From CAYPNF01 sp964411985 (lineage in GTDB: Bacteria; Verrucomicrobiota; Verrucomicrobiia; Limisphaerales; J093): 64,000 nucleotides of DNA. The stretch covers positions 1 through 64,000 of the forward strand of contig CAYPNF010000027.1 of NCBI GenBank assembly GCA_964411985.1. Direction: 5' to 3'. A program made the position numbers and the translations under genes. Numbering within the stretch: the first letter of the stretch is position 1; each line of letters starts with the position of its first letter. The notes beneath the pieces were generated by a model. The model had not been told where the DNA came from and made no database searches. It worked only from the letters and a program-made list of their open reading frames with translations. Below are positions 25,378 through 34,832 of the stretch, one piece after another.

Positions 25378-25532
25378 TGAATCCTCCCTGTTTCCTCGGC
25401 AGGATGCCGCGAAAGCACAGACAACATGGGCTTGAGAATGCCTCTTCGAACCCTGGCCGAGGAGTTGGTCAGAGCTCCTGCAGGTTGAGTCATCCGAACG
25501 TGGTGGGCGGCTTCGACGGATTTGTTGATGAA
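25378..25532. other. short gap upstream of the aldehyde dehydrogenase gene
   Basis: The aldehyde dehydrogenase frame is open through this stretch, but the translated residues do not look like the family. I see no clear promoter or repeat. Confidence 0.3.
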
Positions 25533-26906
25533 ATGACTTCCATATTGGAAAAACAGCGTCAGTTCTTTAGAACCGGCCGGACGCTGGATCTTGGTTTTCG
25601 CCAGGACCAGTTGAGGCGACTCGGAGCGGAGATCGTGCGGGAGGAGAAGGCGATTCTCGAAGCGTTGAGGCTGGATCTCGGTAAGCCCCCGCTGGAGGCT
25701 TACCTGGGGGAGGTTTACTTCACCTGCCAGGAGATTGACTGCGCGATCGGCAACCTGCGAAATTGGTCCAGGCCGGAGCGGGTCTTCGGGGGGATGCTGA
25801 CCCTGCCTTCCCGCTGCGAGATCCGGCCCGAGCCCTACGGGGTCGCCTTGATCCTTGGGCCCTGGAACTACCCCTTTCAGCTCTTGCTCGTGCCCCTGGT
25901 TTCCGCCTTGGCGGCGGGGAATTGTGCGGTGCTGAAGACCTCCGAGCATGCCCCTGCCACCTCGCGCCTGGTCGCCCAGCTGGTGGAGGCCTGTTTCCCG
26001 CCTGAGTATGTGACCGTGGTGGAGGCTGGAACCGATGCGGCCAAGGCCTTGGTGGCGCTGCCATTTGACTACTGCTTTTACACTGGCAGTACGAATATCG
26101 GTCGGGAAGTGATGACGGCTTGTGCCCGCAATCTAGTGCCGGTGACTTTGGAGTTGGGCGGTAAATGTCCGTGCATCGTGGACCGGGACACCCGGTTGGA
26201 TCATGCCATCAAGCGGATTGTCAGAGGGAAGTTCTTTAATGCCGGGCAGACTTGTGTGGCACCCGACTACGTTTGCGTGCACGAATCACAGTATGCCCAG
26301 TTCGTCGATCAGGTCCTGGCCACCGTCCGTCAGTTCTATGGCGAGGATCCACAGCAGAGTCCTGACTATGCCCGCATTATCCATGAACGCCATTTCGGTC
26401 GGTTGTTGAAACTGACCGAGCGGGCAGGGGACGTGCGCAGCGTCGGGACGCATGATCGCCCAAACCGGTTCTTTGCTCCGACGCTGATCTGCAATCCCGA
26501 CGGGCAGGCGCCCGTTATGGAAGAAGAAATCTTCGGCCCCATCCTGCCCTGTGTGTCCTATCGAGACCTGGATGAGCTGCTGACTACGATCAGCCGACGC
26601 CCGAAACCCTTGGCTCTTTACGTCTTTTCCGGGAATCGCGATTTTCAGGAACGCTGCCTGAACGCGGTCCCATCGGGTGGTGCATGTGTTAACGATACGC
26701 TCATGCATATCACTCCGCAGTCGCTGCCTTTCGGCGGGGTGGGTGCCAGCGGCATGGGCCGCTACCACGGGAAGTTCGGTTTCAACACGTTCAGCCACTC
26801 TCGCAGCGTCATGCGCAAGTCGAGTTGGCTGGACCCTTTCGCCGTTTTTCCGCCCTACGGCGAGACGCTCAAGCGGCTGAAACCCATTCTCAAGAGTCGA
26901 TTCTAG
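25533..26906 (+). CDS. NAD(P)-dependent aldehyde dehydrogenase (class 3-like)
   Basis: The 457-residue enzyme oxidises an aldehyde, probably a fatty or aromatic one, to the acid. It has the class 3 layout: GVALILGPWNYPFQL near the cofactor site, the Rossmann segment FYTGSTNIGREVM, the catalytic Glu in VTLELGGKCPCIV, and the nucleophilic Cys in FFNAGQTCVAPDYV. PVMEEEIFGPILP and LPFGGVGASGMGRYHGKFGF are also typical, and there is a basic/hydrophobic C-terminal tail. The start at 25533 gives the usual family length; the frame is open upstream without family-like residues. It stands alone and converges on the GH32 gene. Confidence 0.92.
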   Translation: MTSILEKQRQFFRTGRTLDLGFRQDQLRRLGAEIVREEKAILEALRLDLGKPPLEAYLGEVYFTCQEIDCAIGNLRNWSRPERVFGGMLTLPSRCEIRPEPYGVALILGPWNYPFQLLLVPLVSALAAGNCAVLKTSEHAPATSRLVAQLVEACFPPEYVTVVEAGTDAAKALVALPFDYCFYTGSTNIGREVMTACARNLVPVTLELGGKCPCIVDRDTRLDHAIKRIVRGKFFNAGQTCVAPDYVCVHESQYAQFVDQVLATVRQFYGEDPQQSPDYARIIHERHFGRLLKLTERAGDVRSVGTHDRPNRFFAPTLICNPDGQAPVMEEEIFGPILPCVSYRDLDELLTTISRRPKPLALYVFSGNRDFQERCLNAVPSGGACVNDTLMHITPQSLPFGGVGASGMGRYHGKFGFNTFSHSRSVMRKSSWLDPFAVFPPYGETLKRLKPILKSRF

Positions 26907-26930
26907 CCGCTGTGGAATGGGGTACCCTGC

Positions 26931-29132
26931 TTACTTGCGGATCCAGGCCGATTTCAGTTGATGCACCTCCAGGGAGTGAACGGTGGCATTGCCTCCCTTG
27001 ACTGAGAGTTCGAGTGTCTGGTTGTCAGCCGGAATGATCACTCCCATGGGCATATAGAGACGGCCTTGGTTGCCAAAGATATCGATGGAAGTGCGATCCA
27101 CAAGCAGGCGAAGTTGGATACGGCCGTTTTCGGGTTTGAGAGAAGCCTTCTTGCCCTGGCAAACCAGAGTCTGAGCTTGCACGTCGTAGACCACCGGAAC
27201 ACCGCGGAGGTTGAGCGTGATGGTGCTGGCGGTGCCAGGCGTGATTTCCGCACTGAGGTCCAGAAGTTCACCGCGAAGGTCCTTTAGTGGGTTGATTCCC
27301 GGCGCCAGGTTGGAGGGGGGCAACCGGTGGGAGCTTGCGCGAAGGGCAGTCAACTCCTTTACCGGGTTGGCGGCGAGTTGGAGTCCGTCCCCGGTATGGC
27401 GCAGGGTCAACTCAACCGGAATCCCCATCATCTGGTTGAACGGCATGCCAGGGGTCGCCATTTGCCCCCAGGGGACCAGGATTCGGCGACCGTCCTTGGC
27501 CGGAATATCGGTGTAAGTTTGGGAGGCATAGAAACAATTTCCGTAGTTGAGCTCATGAGGGCCGGAGTCAGGGGTGAACTTCCGGCCGTCGAAACGGCCG
27601 ACGAGGTAGCGTCCATTCCCGCCGTAGAAGACCCAACGAGTCTCCCCCTTCTGACCCTCCACCGGAATCTCAAAGAACTCAGGACACTCGCTCGCCCCAG
27701 GAAGCAGCACGTCGCTCATCCTTTGCCACTCCTTGAGGTTACGCGATTCAAACAGGGCAAAATCACTCTTATCGAGGTACAGGGCCATCACCCACTTTTG
27801 GGCTGGGGCGTACCAGATCACCTTGGGATCTCGGTTCTCGGCCGCTATATGAGGCAGGACTGGGTTTCCAGCGTACTTCTTCCAGCTGCGGCCACGGTCA
27901 TTGCTGAAAGCAATACCCTGGGTGAAAGGCTTGCCCGCGGCCGTGAAAATGCAGATGAGCGTTTTCTCCCGGCCTTTCTGGAGCCCTGCGGTGTTGTTCC
28001 AATCCACCACTGCTGAGCCGGAGAACATGGTGCCATGCTGGTCCGGATAGAGCGCCTCAGGAAGTTCCTTCCAGTGAACTAGGTCTTTACTGACGGCGTG
28101 ACCCCAGTGCATGTTGCCCCAGTTCCAACCGTAGGGATTGTGTTGGTAGAAGAGATGGTATTCTCCCGCATAAAACACCAAGCCGTTCGGGTCATTGTTC
28201 CACCCGCGTCGCGAGGTGAAATGAAACTGAGGGCGCAATGATTCCTTATAGAGTTCCTTCTCCCCCGGAAAAGTGTTAGCCTGGAAAACGCGCTTGAGAC
28301 CCTCGGAATCTTCGCGCAGTTGGTCGACCTTGAGGGTCACACTCTTTCCGTGGAACGGGGTCAGATCCAAGAAAGCCCACCAATCCGGGGCCGCGTCTGC
28401 CAACTCAATCTCGAATTGCCGCTCGGCTCTGCCATTCACCAGGACACTCATTTGGCGTTTTGGGGCGCCGTTCTTGATGGGCAGATTCAGATAGCGGCTC
28501 TCGACCTGGATCTCGCGCTTCACCTCCGCCAGGGTGTGCGGAACCTTGCGGTCGGTCTGGAGAATGTGGTCGATGTTGATGTGGCCCCATCCGCCCCGGG
28601 CATCGTCCACGATCTGGAGGCTTACGCTCCTTCCTGCTAGGTCCCGAACGTCCCAAGCTTGCCAGTCCAGACGCTCACTTCCCCCAGGTTGGTTATTCGG
28701 GCCGACGGCAGTACGTACGACTTGGCCATCGAGGAGCAGGTTTAGGCATGTTTTTCCCGCAGAGCCGCCTCCACCGATCAGGAACTGAAGGTAGTTGCGT
28801 TGGATGGTGAAGTTGGGTGAGCTGAGTGTCCCCGTGGCATCGTCACCCTTGTGGAAGGAGTTGACCAGGCCTTTGCCCAGAAAGCCATCCACCTGCATCT
28901 GATTTGGCAACGTACCTCGAGCGGGGCCGGTTCCGAAAGCCTCACCAGTGACTTTCCAGTCGCCGTAGTCTGGGCCTTCAAAGTCGGCTAGGAGGATTTC
29001 GGGTCGTTCTGATTGCGCGGTGGAAGCTGCAAAGGTCGAAGTGTTCGTGACCAGCCAAGCGAACAAGGCCGCGCTGACGATCTGCGGCAGTGAGCGTGAG
29101 AGGGTATTTGATTTACCGAATTTGGACTTCAT
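26931..29132 (-). CDS. secreted GH32 fructan hydrolase (levanase/inulinase type)
   Basis: The 733-residue secreted protein has a leader (about residues 1-36, ending TSTFAA), an N-terminal beta-sandwich of roughly 240 residues (ADFEGPDYGDWKVTGEAF..., seen in bacterial levanases), and then the five-bladed GH32 catalytic domain. The three catalytic motifs are present: nucleophile Asp314 in WNNDPNG, Asp435 in RDPK, and acid/base Glu482 in ECPEFFE. A C-terminal GH32 beta-sandwich closes it (DRTSIDIFGNQGRLYMPMG). It would release fructose from levan, inulin or sucrose outside the cytoplasm. The frame extends to 29222, but the ATG at 29132 gives the signal peptide. Confidence 0.93.
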   Translation of the reverse strand: MKSKFGKSNTLSRSLPQIVSAALFAWLVTNTSTFAASTAQSERPEILLADFEGPDYGDWKVTGEAFGTGPARGTLPNQMQVDGFLGKGLVNSFHKGDDATGTLSSPNFTIQRNYLQFLIGGGGSAGKTCLNLLLDGQVVRTAVGPNNQPGGSERLDWQAWDVRDLAGRSVSLQIVDDARGGWGHINIDHILQTDRKVPHTLAEVKREIQVESRYLNLPIKNGAPKRQMSVLVNGRAERQFEIELADAAPDWWAFLDLTPFHGKSVTLKVDQLREDSEGLKRVFQANTFPGEKELYKESLRPQFHFTSRRGWNNDPNGLVFYAGEYHLFYQHNPYGWNWGNMHWGHAVSKDLVHWKELPEALYPDQHGTMFSGSAVVDWNNTAGLQKGREKTLICIFTAAGKPFTQGIAFSNDRGRSWKKYAGNPVLPHIAAENRDPKVIWYAPAQKWVMALYLDKSDFALFESRNLKEWQRMSDVLLPGASECPEFFEIPVEGQKGETRWVFYGGNGRYLVGRFDGRKFTPDSGPHELNYGNCFYASQTYTDIPAKDGRRILVPWGQMATPGMPFNQMMGIPVELTLRHTGDGLQLAANPVKELTALRASSHRLPPSNLAPGINPLKDLRGELLDLSAEITPGTASTITLNLRGVPVVYDVQAQTLVCQGKKASLKPENGRIQLRLLVDRTSIDIFGNQGRLYMPMGVIIPADNQTLELSVKGGNATVHSLEVHQLKSAWIRK

Positions 29133-29338
29133 ATTGCTTGGCCCGGATTTGATGAAGGCAGATTCCGGATCTCGTTGGAACATGTCAAGGGTGTCCTGGG
29201 GCACCTGAGTACCTGTCTGCATGAAAGGAGGGTGAGGTGAATATTGCTAAGTTCCTCTAATGATTCGCGGTTGCAGGGGATTTGACTGAGTCGAGAAGCG
29301 GGCCTAGCGTGATACTAGACCTCAACAATTCAGCTCGT

Positions 29339-30241
29339 ATGAAAACCAATTGCAGCAGCAACGGCCATTGCATTTCCATCAAACCCTGGATCACAGGGCT
29401 GGCCTTGGCCTGGCTTTGTGCCGGGCCCATTTCAACCGCCTTAGGTGAGTACTTCCTGATCCTGGACGGTATCCAAGGAGAGTCGAAAAAGAAAGGCTAC
29501 GAAAATTCCGTTGAAGTGGTCTCGTGGTCTTGGGGGGAGACCAATCCCACATCCAATGCCAGCGGCGGCGGACAAGGGGCGGGCAAAGTGAGCATGAAGG
29601 AGTTTTCTTTCACCATGAGGACCTCGAAGGCGAGTCCCCCCCTGTTCCTTGCTTGTGCCAAGGGTTCGCCGATCAAGTCGGCCACGCTGTGCGTGGCCAA
29701 AGTCTCGGGAACCTCTCCCGAATACCTACGGTGGAAGTTGCAGGATGTTACTGTTGCCAGTTTTTCCACCCAATCGGACCCTGCCGGCAGTGCGACGGCT
29801 CTGCCAATGGACTCGGTCACTTTGAGGTTCAACCGGGTTGATGTCGAATACACGCCTTTTGGAACGGACGGCAAGCCCCAGGGGAAGGTTAAGGCAGGCT
29901 GGGATCTAAAGGCGAACAAGCAGACCGCCTCGGTGACTGAAGCCGAGCGAACTACTCCTGCTGTGTTAAGTGGGGTACCTCCTGGGAACGAGATCTCGGC
30001 GCAGTCCATTCAACCCTATGAGGAAACCCGGGGTGATGCGCGCTACTTGGCCATCGACATCGTGCGAGCCAAGGATCCCAATACGGGCCTAATCGTTGAG
30101 ACGTCCGAGGACCTCAAAGAGTGGGCTGCCGAAGGTGTCATCCAGGAAGTGGTGGAGGACTCTGCCACATTCACCAAACTCCACCTCCTTATGCCAATGG
30201 ACCGTGCCCAGAAGTATCTAAAATGGCAGGCAACCGAATAG
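29339..30241 (+). CDS. secreted Hcp-like protein (type VI Hcp1 family) with C-terminal extension
   Basis: The 300-residue product has a signal-like N-terminus (hydrophobic PWITGLALAWLCAGPISTALG). Residues about 35-190 read as an Hcp-family domain: YFLILDGIQGESKKKGYEN, VEVVSWSWGE, KVSMKEFSFTMRTSKASPPLFLACAKG, LRWKLQDVTVASFSTQS, and VKAGWDLKANK. The remaining ~100 residues end in VETSEDLKEWAAEGVIQEV, a pattern common in exported proteins of this phylum. Hcp normally forms the type VI tube and has no leader. No other type VI genes are in the window, so this is probably an exported, repurposed Hcp fold. Confidence 0.75.
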   Translation: MKTNCSSNGHCISIKPWITGLALAWLCAGPISTALGEYFLILDGIQGESKKKGYENSVEVVSWSWGETNPTSNASGGGQGAGKVSMKEFSFTMRTSKASPPLFLACAKGSPIKSATLCVAKVSGTSPEYLRWKLQDVTVASFSTQSDPAGSATALPMDSVTLRFNRVDVEYTPFGTDGKPQGKVKAGWDLKANKQTASVTEAERTTPAVLSGVPPGNEISAQSIQPYEETRGDARYLAIDIVRAKDPNTGLIVETSEDLKEWAAEGVIQEVVEDSATFTKLHLLMPMDRAQKYLKWQATE

Positions 30242-30325
30242 GCGGCGCTGCCCAGGACCTCGCCGTGGTACGGGGCTGAGTCACGCAGCGGTGACCGAGT
30301 GAGAAGACGTTTGCGCGTGGAATGC

Positions 30326-33300
30326 TCAGGGGTTGGTTTGGCCCGGCGTGCCACCTATTGTTGACGACGTGGTCCACGCCTTGGGATTCGTTGACCACGT
30401 TTGAGAATCGATCAGTTGCAGCGTGTATCCTGTGCCGTCGGCCCCGCTGGGCCACGGTGATTCGTCATCGTAAGCGAGTTTCAAGACCGGCACACCCGTG
30501 GGTTGGTAAAGCCGGATGGCGTCCCCGCTGTTGTTGAGACCGAAGGAGAAGCTGCCAACACAATCGCTCACGGCCGGATGGATGCGGCGGAAGCGGAGCA
30601 GATCCTGGCACAACACGAGGTACGCGCCAGCAGTGATGGATGATTCCGGAAGCACGTACTCGTTGTTGTCGTTACCGTCACGCAGGATCCAGCCGGTGGT
30701 ATCGACCGGATCCTTGCCGGGGTTATGAAGTTCAATCCAGTCGCCCGACTCCTCCCCGGGACCTGGGTGGTAGTGGAATTCAGAGATGAGCAGGGGAGGA
30801 GGGGTGAGAGGGTCTGTTGCCATGGGCTCGAACTGCGCGACGAACGTGTTGGTGGGCGCGGGTTGTGCCAGTTCCCACCGGACGGTGTTGCTCGTGCTTC
30901 CTGCTCCTGACCAGGCAACGAAGCGGTATCCTGGCCGTGGGATCGCAGTGAGAACCACCGGGTAATCTCTGAAAAAGGTTCCAGACCATGGGAAGGTTCC
31001 GACCGTGACAGTGTTGAGTTGGACGCGGCCTGCCCCGGCAGGGAACACATCGGCATTGATTTGGGCGAAGCCGTTTTGGAGTTTGAAGTAGTTGGTGCAG
31101 TCCTGGCGGAGTCTGGCTGGGCGCCGATGTGCGAAGTCCACAAGTACGGTGAGGTTGGTCTCCCAGGTATCCTGGACGAACGGGGCGAACTCGGGCTTAT
31201 AGGGTGGACCATAACCCCGCTTTTGGAGCTCCGCCCAGCTCCAGCGCTGAAGGTGGCGGGGGATTTCGGAACGGATCTCGCTCGCCATGGAGTGGATGAT
31301 CTGCACAACGCGGTCCTCCTGGAATCGCGTGTTCAGCAGGTCAGCGCAGCGTTGGATGAAGCGGGTCTTGAACGAGTCGTTGGTGAGCATGCGGCGCAGG
31401 AGCAAAGTGCGCCCGCCTTCATTCGGCCAGCCTGTACCGGTGCCTGCGGAGGCGGTATAGAAGCTGAACATGTTGTCATAGTCCCCGTAGTCTCGGGCCA
31501 TGGCCGGGAGATAGACCTCCGGAGGCCACAGATTGAACCCATAATCCTGATCGTAGACGATCCAGCGGAACCGCTTGTCCCCCACGCGGGGCCGCCAGCA
31601 CTTGATGTTGCCGATGTCAAAGTTTTGGAAGTAAATGACCGCGAGGTGGTAATCGATGAAATTGTCGATATCGAGGTGCTGCGCCGCGACGGTGTCGTAG
31701 TTGACGGTCGATCTCAGATCTTTGGAGGAGATGAAGTTACGCATGGCGGTGTAGGCCGTAGCGTCGCCGGCCATGACGGTGCCGTAGGCTTCGATGAGAT
31801 CCACCTCGCCTCGGTTAAAGCCATGATTTGTCAGGACGTAGTCCTCAGCAATCTTTTCGCGGATGCCATAGATGCCCCAATATTCGCCGTTGATATAGAC
31901 GACAGCCTGGCGGCTGGCTTGGGTATCCAAGCCCGTGCCTTCGAGCAGACTTTGCTCCATGGCGTCGCGCAGGAGCGTGAAGTTGCCGTTCACGAAGTAG
32001 CTGCCATAGGAATAGGTCGGCCCAAATTCCGAGATGGGAGGTCGAGGTGCGGTTTGGTGGGTACTCTGGTTATCGTTGCCTGAGTTCCGCAAGACCAGGG
32101 ACTCGAACTGACTGTTATCCCGGCCCGGGAAGATCCGGTAATTGATCTTGCCGCTGCCGTATTGTTGCCGTGCGAAAAGGGCCACGGACTTCTGCGGGTA
32201 GCCACGCGACCCCCAGCCGCCAAAGACCGACATACCGACCCTTTGTCGGAACTTTGCCTCCCGATCCACGTCAAAGAACTCGATCGCAGCCTCGATTTCG
32301 CGATCCAGCCAGGCATTCGATCCGGAGAAGGGGTAGCTCTGGAGAACCTGCCCGCTGGAACTGAGAACCTTGCTGCCCATGCCGAACAGGTAGCCGTTCT
32401 TGAAGGTAAAGTTGGTGGCAGGTGCTGCCAGCGAAACTACGGGGAGATCATGGGCGACTCCGAAGAAATAGGTGCGGATAGCTTCCTCGCTGGAGCGGCC
32501 TTCAACGAAGACCTTCGCGCGAATCAGTACGGTGTGCGAAAGCGTCAGTGGACCCGTGTAGGCCGTGGAAGTGGCGGTGACCGGGCTGCCATTGGTGGTA
32601 AAGCGAATGGTGGAGGCTGGAGCGCTTGACTGGATTGCCAACGGGAAGCTGATTCCCGCGGGTAAGAACTGGCTTCCGGGCGGAAACTGGGGTGGGAGAA
32701 TGGGTGACCCGCTGGAGGTGGCGGAATTGGCCTTCCCGGGGGTGGTCAGGGCCTTGGAGTAGATCACCAGCGGCTGATCGGTGCTCGGAGCCAGCCCACA
32801 GGTTTCGTCCGGCCCGAGCGGGGGCGTTTCCAGGCGATCCACCTCCGACCCGTCCGGTCCCGTCAACACCAGGGTTTCACCCGAGGCGTCGATTTGGAAG
32901 TTCGTATGGAGCTCCGCTCCAACGAGTCGTCGGTCGAGTCCAGAGGCATACACGACGAGATAGCCACCCGGGCCGAGTGGAAACTCCGGGAAAAGCCATT
33001 TTCGGGGCTGGAGCGGATCGTCGGTGAGGCTGTAACCCGCGAGATTTGCGGCCAGGTCGTTCGGGTTGTAGATTTCGATCCAGTCCCAGTACGCATGGCT
33101 GGCGTCGGGAAACACGCTCTGGTTTTGGCTCATCACCTCGTTGAGAACGAGCTTCGCTGCAGGCCTTGGGGAAGCCAGAATTCGGTAGAACAAGGACGAG
33201 TCTCCCGTGGCGGCCGGGACGACTGCTTGGAAAAGGCCAGGAACCGATTCCGTGAGAACTGCGTTTGTGTTGACCTCCCAGGTTGGCCTCGGTTCCAAGG

Positions 33301-33520
33301 AACGGGTGACCTGAACCTGAAAGATGCGCGCATCTCCCTGGGTGGCTTCGAATTGGAAGGAAACCGTGTTGTCTCCCCGCAACACCAGAGACGATCCGCG
33401 CACGACAGGCGGAGTCGATGCGCGCGCGGTTAGACTTGGGAAGACAACCAGAACGAGCGATAGCAGTAGCAGCGTAAACGGACCTTTGTTGGGTGGTTTT
33501 CTGGTCGCGTGAGGTTGCAT
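30326..33520 (-). CDS. secreted CotH kinase-family protein with lamin-tail domains
   Basis: The 1064-residue exported protein starts with a leader (FTLLLLSLVLVVFPSLTARAS). It then has a lamin-tail domain (about 120-230; LVLNEVMSQNQSVFPDASHAYWDWIEIYN), a chitobiase/FN3-like module (STIRFTTNGSPVTATS), and a central CotH-like kinase domain. The CotH region holds KSVALFARQQYGSGKINYRIF, VYINGEYWGIYGIREKI and the metal-binding WIVYDQDYGFN. A Big-type segment and a second lamin-tail domain (ISEFHYHPGPGEESGDWIELHN) end the protein. CotH proteins are atypical kinases that phosphorylate surface proteins in spore formers; the role in this phylum is not known. It follows the MFS gene by 24 bases. Confidence 0.88.
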   Translation of the reverse strand: MQPHATRKPPNKGPFTLLLLSLVLVVFPSLTARASTPPVVRGSSLVLRGDNTVSFQFEATQGDARIFQVQVTRSLEPRPTWEVNTNAVLTESVPGLFQAVVPAATGDSSLFYRILASPRPAAKLVLNEVMSQNQSVFPDASHAYWDWIEIYNPNDLAANLAGYSLTDDPLQPRKWLFPEFPLGPGGYLVVYASGLDRRLVGAELHTNFQIDASGETLVLTGPDGSEVDRLETPPLGPDETCGLAPSTDQPLVIYSKALTTPGKANSATSSGSPILPPQFPPGSQFLPAGISFPLAIQSSAPASTIRFTTNGSPVTATSTAYTGPLTLSHTVLIRAKVFVEGRSSEEAIRTYFFGVAHDLPVVSLAAPATNFTFKNGYLFGMGSKVLSSSGQVLQSYPFSGSNAWLDREIEAAIEFFDVDREAKFRQRVGMSVFGGWGSRGYPQKSVALFARQQYGSGKINYRIFPGRDNSQFESLVLRNSGNDNQSTHQTAPRPPISEFGPTYSYGSYFVNGNFTLLRDAMEQSLLEGTGLDTQASRQAVVYINGEYWGIYGIREKIAEDYVLTNHGFNRGEVDLIEAYGTVMAGDATAYTAMRNFISSKDLRSTVNYDTVAAQHLDIDNFIDYHLAVIYFQNFDIGNIKCWRPRVGDKRFRWIVYDQDYGFNLWPPEVYLPAMARDYGDYDNMFSFYTASAGTGTGWPNEGGRTLLLRRMLTNDSFKTRFIQRCADLLNTRFQEDRVVQIIHSMASEIRSEIPRHLQRWSWAELQKRGYGPPYKPEFAPFVQDTWETNLTVLVDFAHRRPARLRQDCTNYFKLQNGFAQINADVFPAGAGRVQLNTVTVGTFPWSGTFFRDYPVVLTAIPRPGYRFVAWSGAGSTSNTVRWELAQPAPTNTFVAQFEPMATDPLTPPPLLISEFHYHPGPGEESGDWIELHNPGKDPVDTTGWILRDGNDNNEYVLPESSITAGAYLVLCQDLLRFRRIHPAVSDCVGSFSFGLNNSGDAIRLYQPTGVPVLKLAYDDESPWPSGADGTGYTLQLIDSQTWSTNPKAWTTSSTIGGTPGQTNP

Positions 33521-33544
33521 TTGTGCTGGGATTCCGGGGGGTGA

Positions 33545-34822
33545 TTAGGAGGAGGTGACGGCTCGCTGGGTCTCGGTGCGGGGGTCTTGAAGTATTGTCG
33601 CCCCGCCTGCTCCCAGCAGAATCGCCGTCGTCCCAGCCGCAAGGAATGCCAGCGAAAAGGAATGGGTTGCGTCGGCGATTCGACCCGCGAAATAAGGCCC
33701 CAAGGCCTGCCCAGCGCCAAACACGATGGTCATCAGTCCCAAGGCTGCGGGCGCAAGACGGGCTCCGAAGATATCGCCGGCCAAGGCGGCCATGAGGGCG
33801 GGGATGCTCCAAGCGGTGATGGCGAAGAGCCCGGCGGAGAGATAAACCAAGGAAGCTCGCACACTCAGGCCCAATATGAGGAAGGAGACACCCTGAATCA
33901 GGAAGACTCCCAGCAGTGCCCGACGGCGTCCCCAACGATCAGAAATAGCACCCCAGACGAAGCCACTCAGTGCGGAGACGATACCGATCTTGAACCAGAG
34001 CAACCCTGCCATGTTCTGGGTAAAGTCGCCCTCCTTGACCAGATACCGGATGAAAAAGGTGGTATAGATGATGTAGGAAAACCCGAAAGCGAAGTAAACC
34101 GCTGCGAGGTGCCAGAGCCGTTTGGACCGATAGACGAGCGACCAGTTGAATGCCGCCGCGGATTGATGGGAGCGAGAACTGTTAGGGTCCGATGCTGTTT
34201 CTCCCAGGACCCGCAGGCCCATTTCCTCCGGTCGATTGCGTAGGAATACAGCGCAAAGGAGGGCCACTATGCCCGCCATCGCTGCCAACGTGTACCATCC
34301 TACACGCCATCCCTCAACTCCGTGTCGGCTCAGAATCCAGGGAATCAGGGGGCCGGTGACCATGAGGCCGATGCTGGAACCTGCCACGCCGGCCCCGGAC
34401 GCCATGCCGCGTCGCCGGGGAGCGAACCAGGAGGAGAGCAAGGCGATGGCAGGAACATTCGCGCCAGCGCCCCCGACACCTGCTAGAAACCGTCCCCAGC
34501 AAGCTGCCTCAAACGAAGTTCCGAGCCCGGTCATGAGCAGGGCCAGGCTGGTGACCCCCAATGCAATGCCAATCACCACACGCGGCCCGAAACGAGTCGC
34601 GAGCAGTCCGGCAAAGACCACGGTGGAGAGATAGCCCGCCAGATTCCAGGACTGAAGTTGGCCGGTCTGGACATTGGTGAGCTGCAGATGTTCCTGCATG
34701 GAGGGCAGCAGGCTGGTATACCCGAACCGCCCTAATCCCAGAGACCCGAACACCGCGAGAATGACCAGCGCAAGGATCACGAACCCGTAATGGGGGCGTG
34801 CGTGGGATCCTTGCCTGGGCAT
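33545..34822 (-). CDS. MFS transporter
   Basis: The 425-residue, 12-helix major facilitator has a first helix containing FGSLGLGRFGYTSLLPSMQEHL, the loop-2/3-type signature GYLSTVVFAGLLATRFGPR, and the repeat-like ISDRWGRRRALLG in the second half. Its overall layout resembles the YbfB/YjiJ or oxalate/formate-antiporter-like groups, so the substrate is open. The ATG at 34822 is ten bases after the stop of the Gfo/Idh gene and the CotH gene follows 24 bases on, so the three form one minus-strand transcript. The frame runs further upstream only inside the Gfo/Idh gene. Confidence 0.88.
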   Translation of the reverse strand: MPRQGSHARPHYGFVILALVILAVFGSLGLGRFGYTSLLPSMQEHLQLTNVQTGQLQSWNLAGYLSTVVFAGLLATRFGPRVVIGIALGVTSLALLMTGLGTSFEAACWGRFLAGVGGAGANVPAIALLSSWFAPRRRGMASGAGVAGSSIGLMVTGPLIPWILSRHGVEGWRVGWYTLAAMAGIVALLCAVFLRNRPEEMGLRVLGETASDPNSSRSHQSAAAFNWSLVYRSKRLWHLAAVYFAFGFSYIIYTTFFIRYLVKEGDFTQNMAGLLWFKIGIVSALSGFVWGAISDRWGRRRALLGVFLIQGVSFLILGLSVRASLVYLSAGLFAITAWSIPALMAALAGDIFGARLAPAALGLMTIVFGAGQALGPYFAGRIADATHSFSLAFLAAGTTAILLGAGGATILQDPRTETQRAVTSS

Positions 34823-34832
34823 AGCCGGGCGT

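Noticed and set aside
31019..32083. 354-codon open frame on the plus strand
   Set aside because: It is antisense to the CotH gene, with no recognisable motif and a composition typical of mirrored GC-rich codons.
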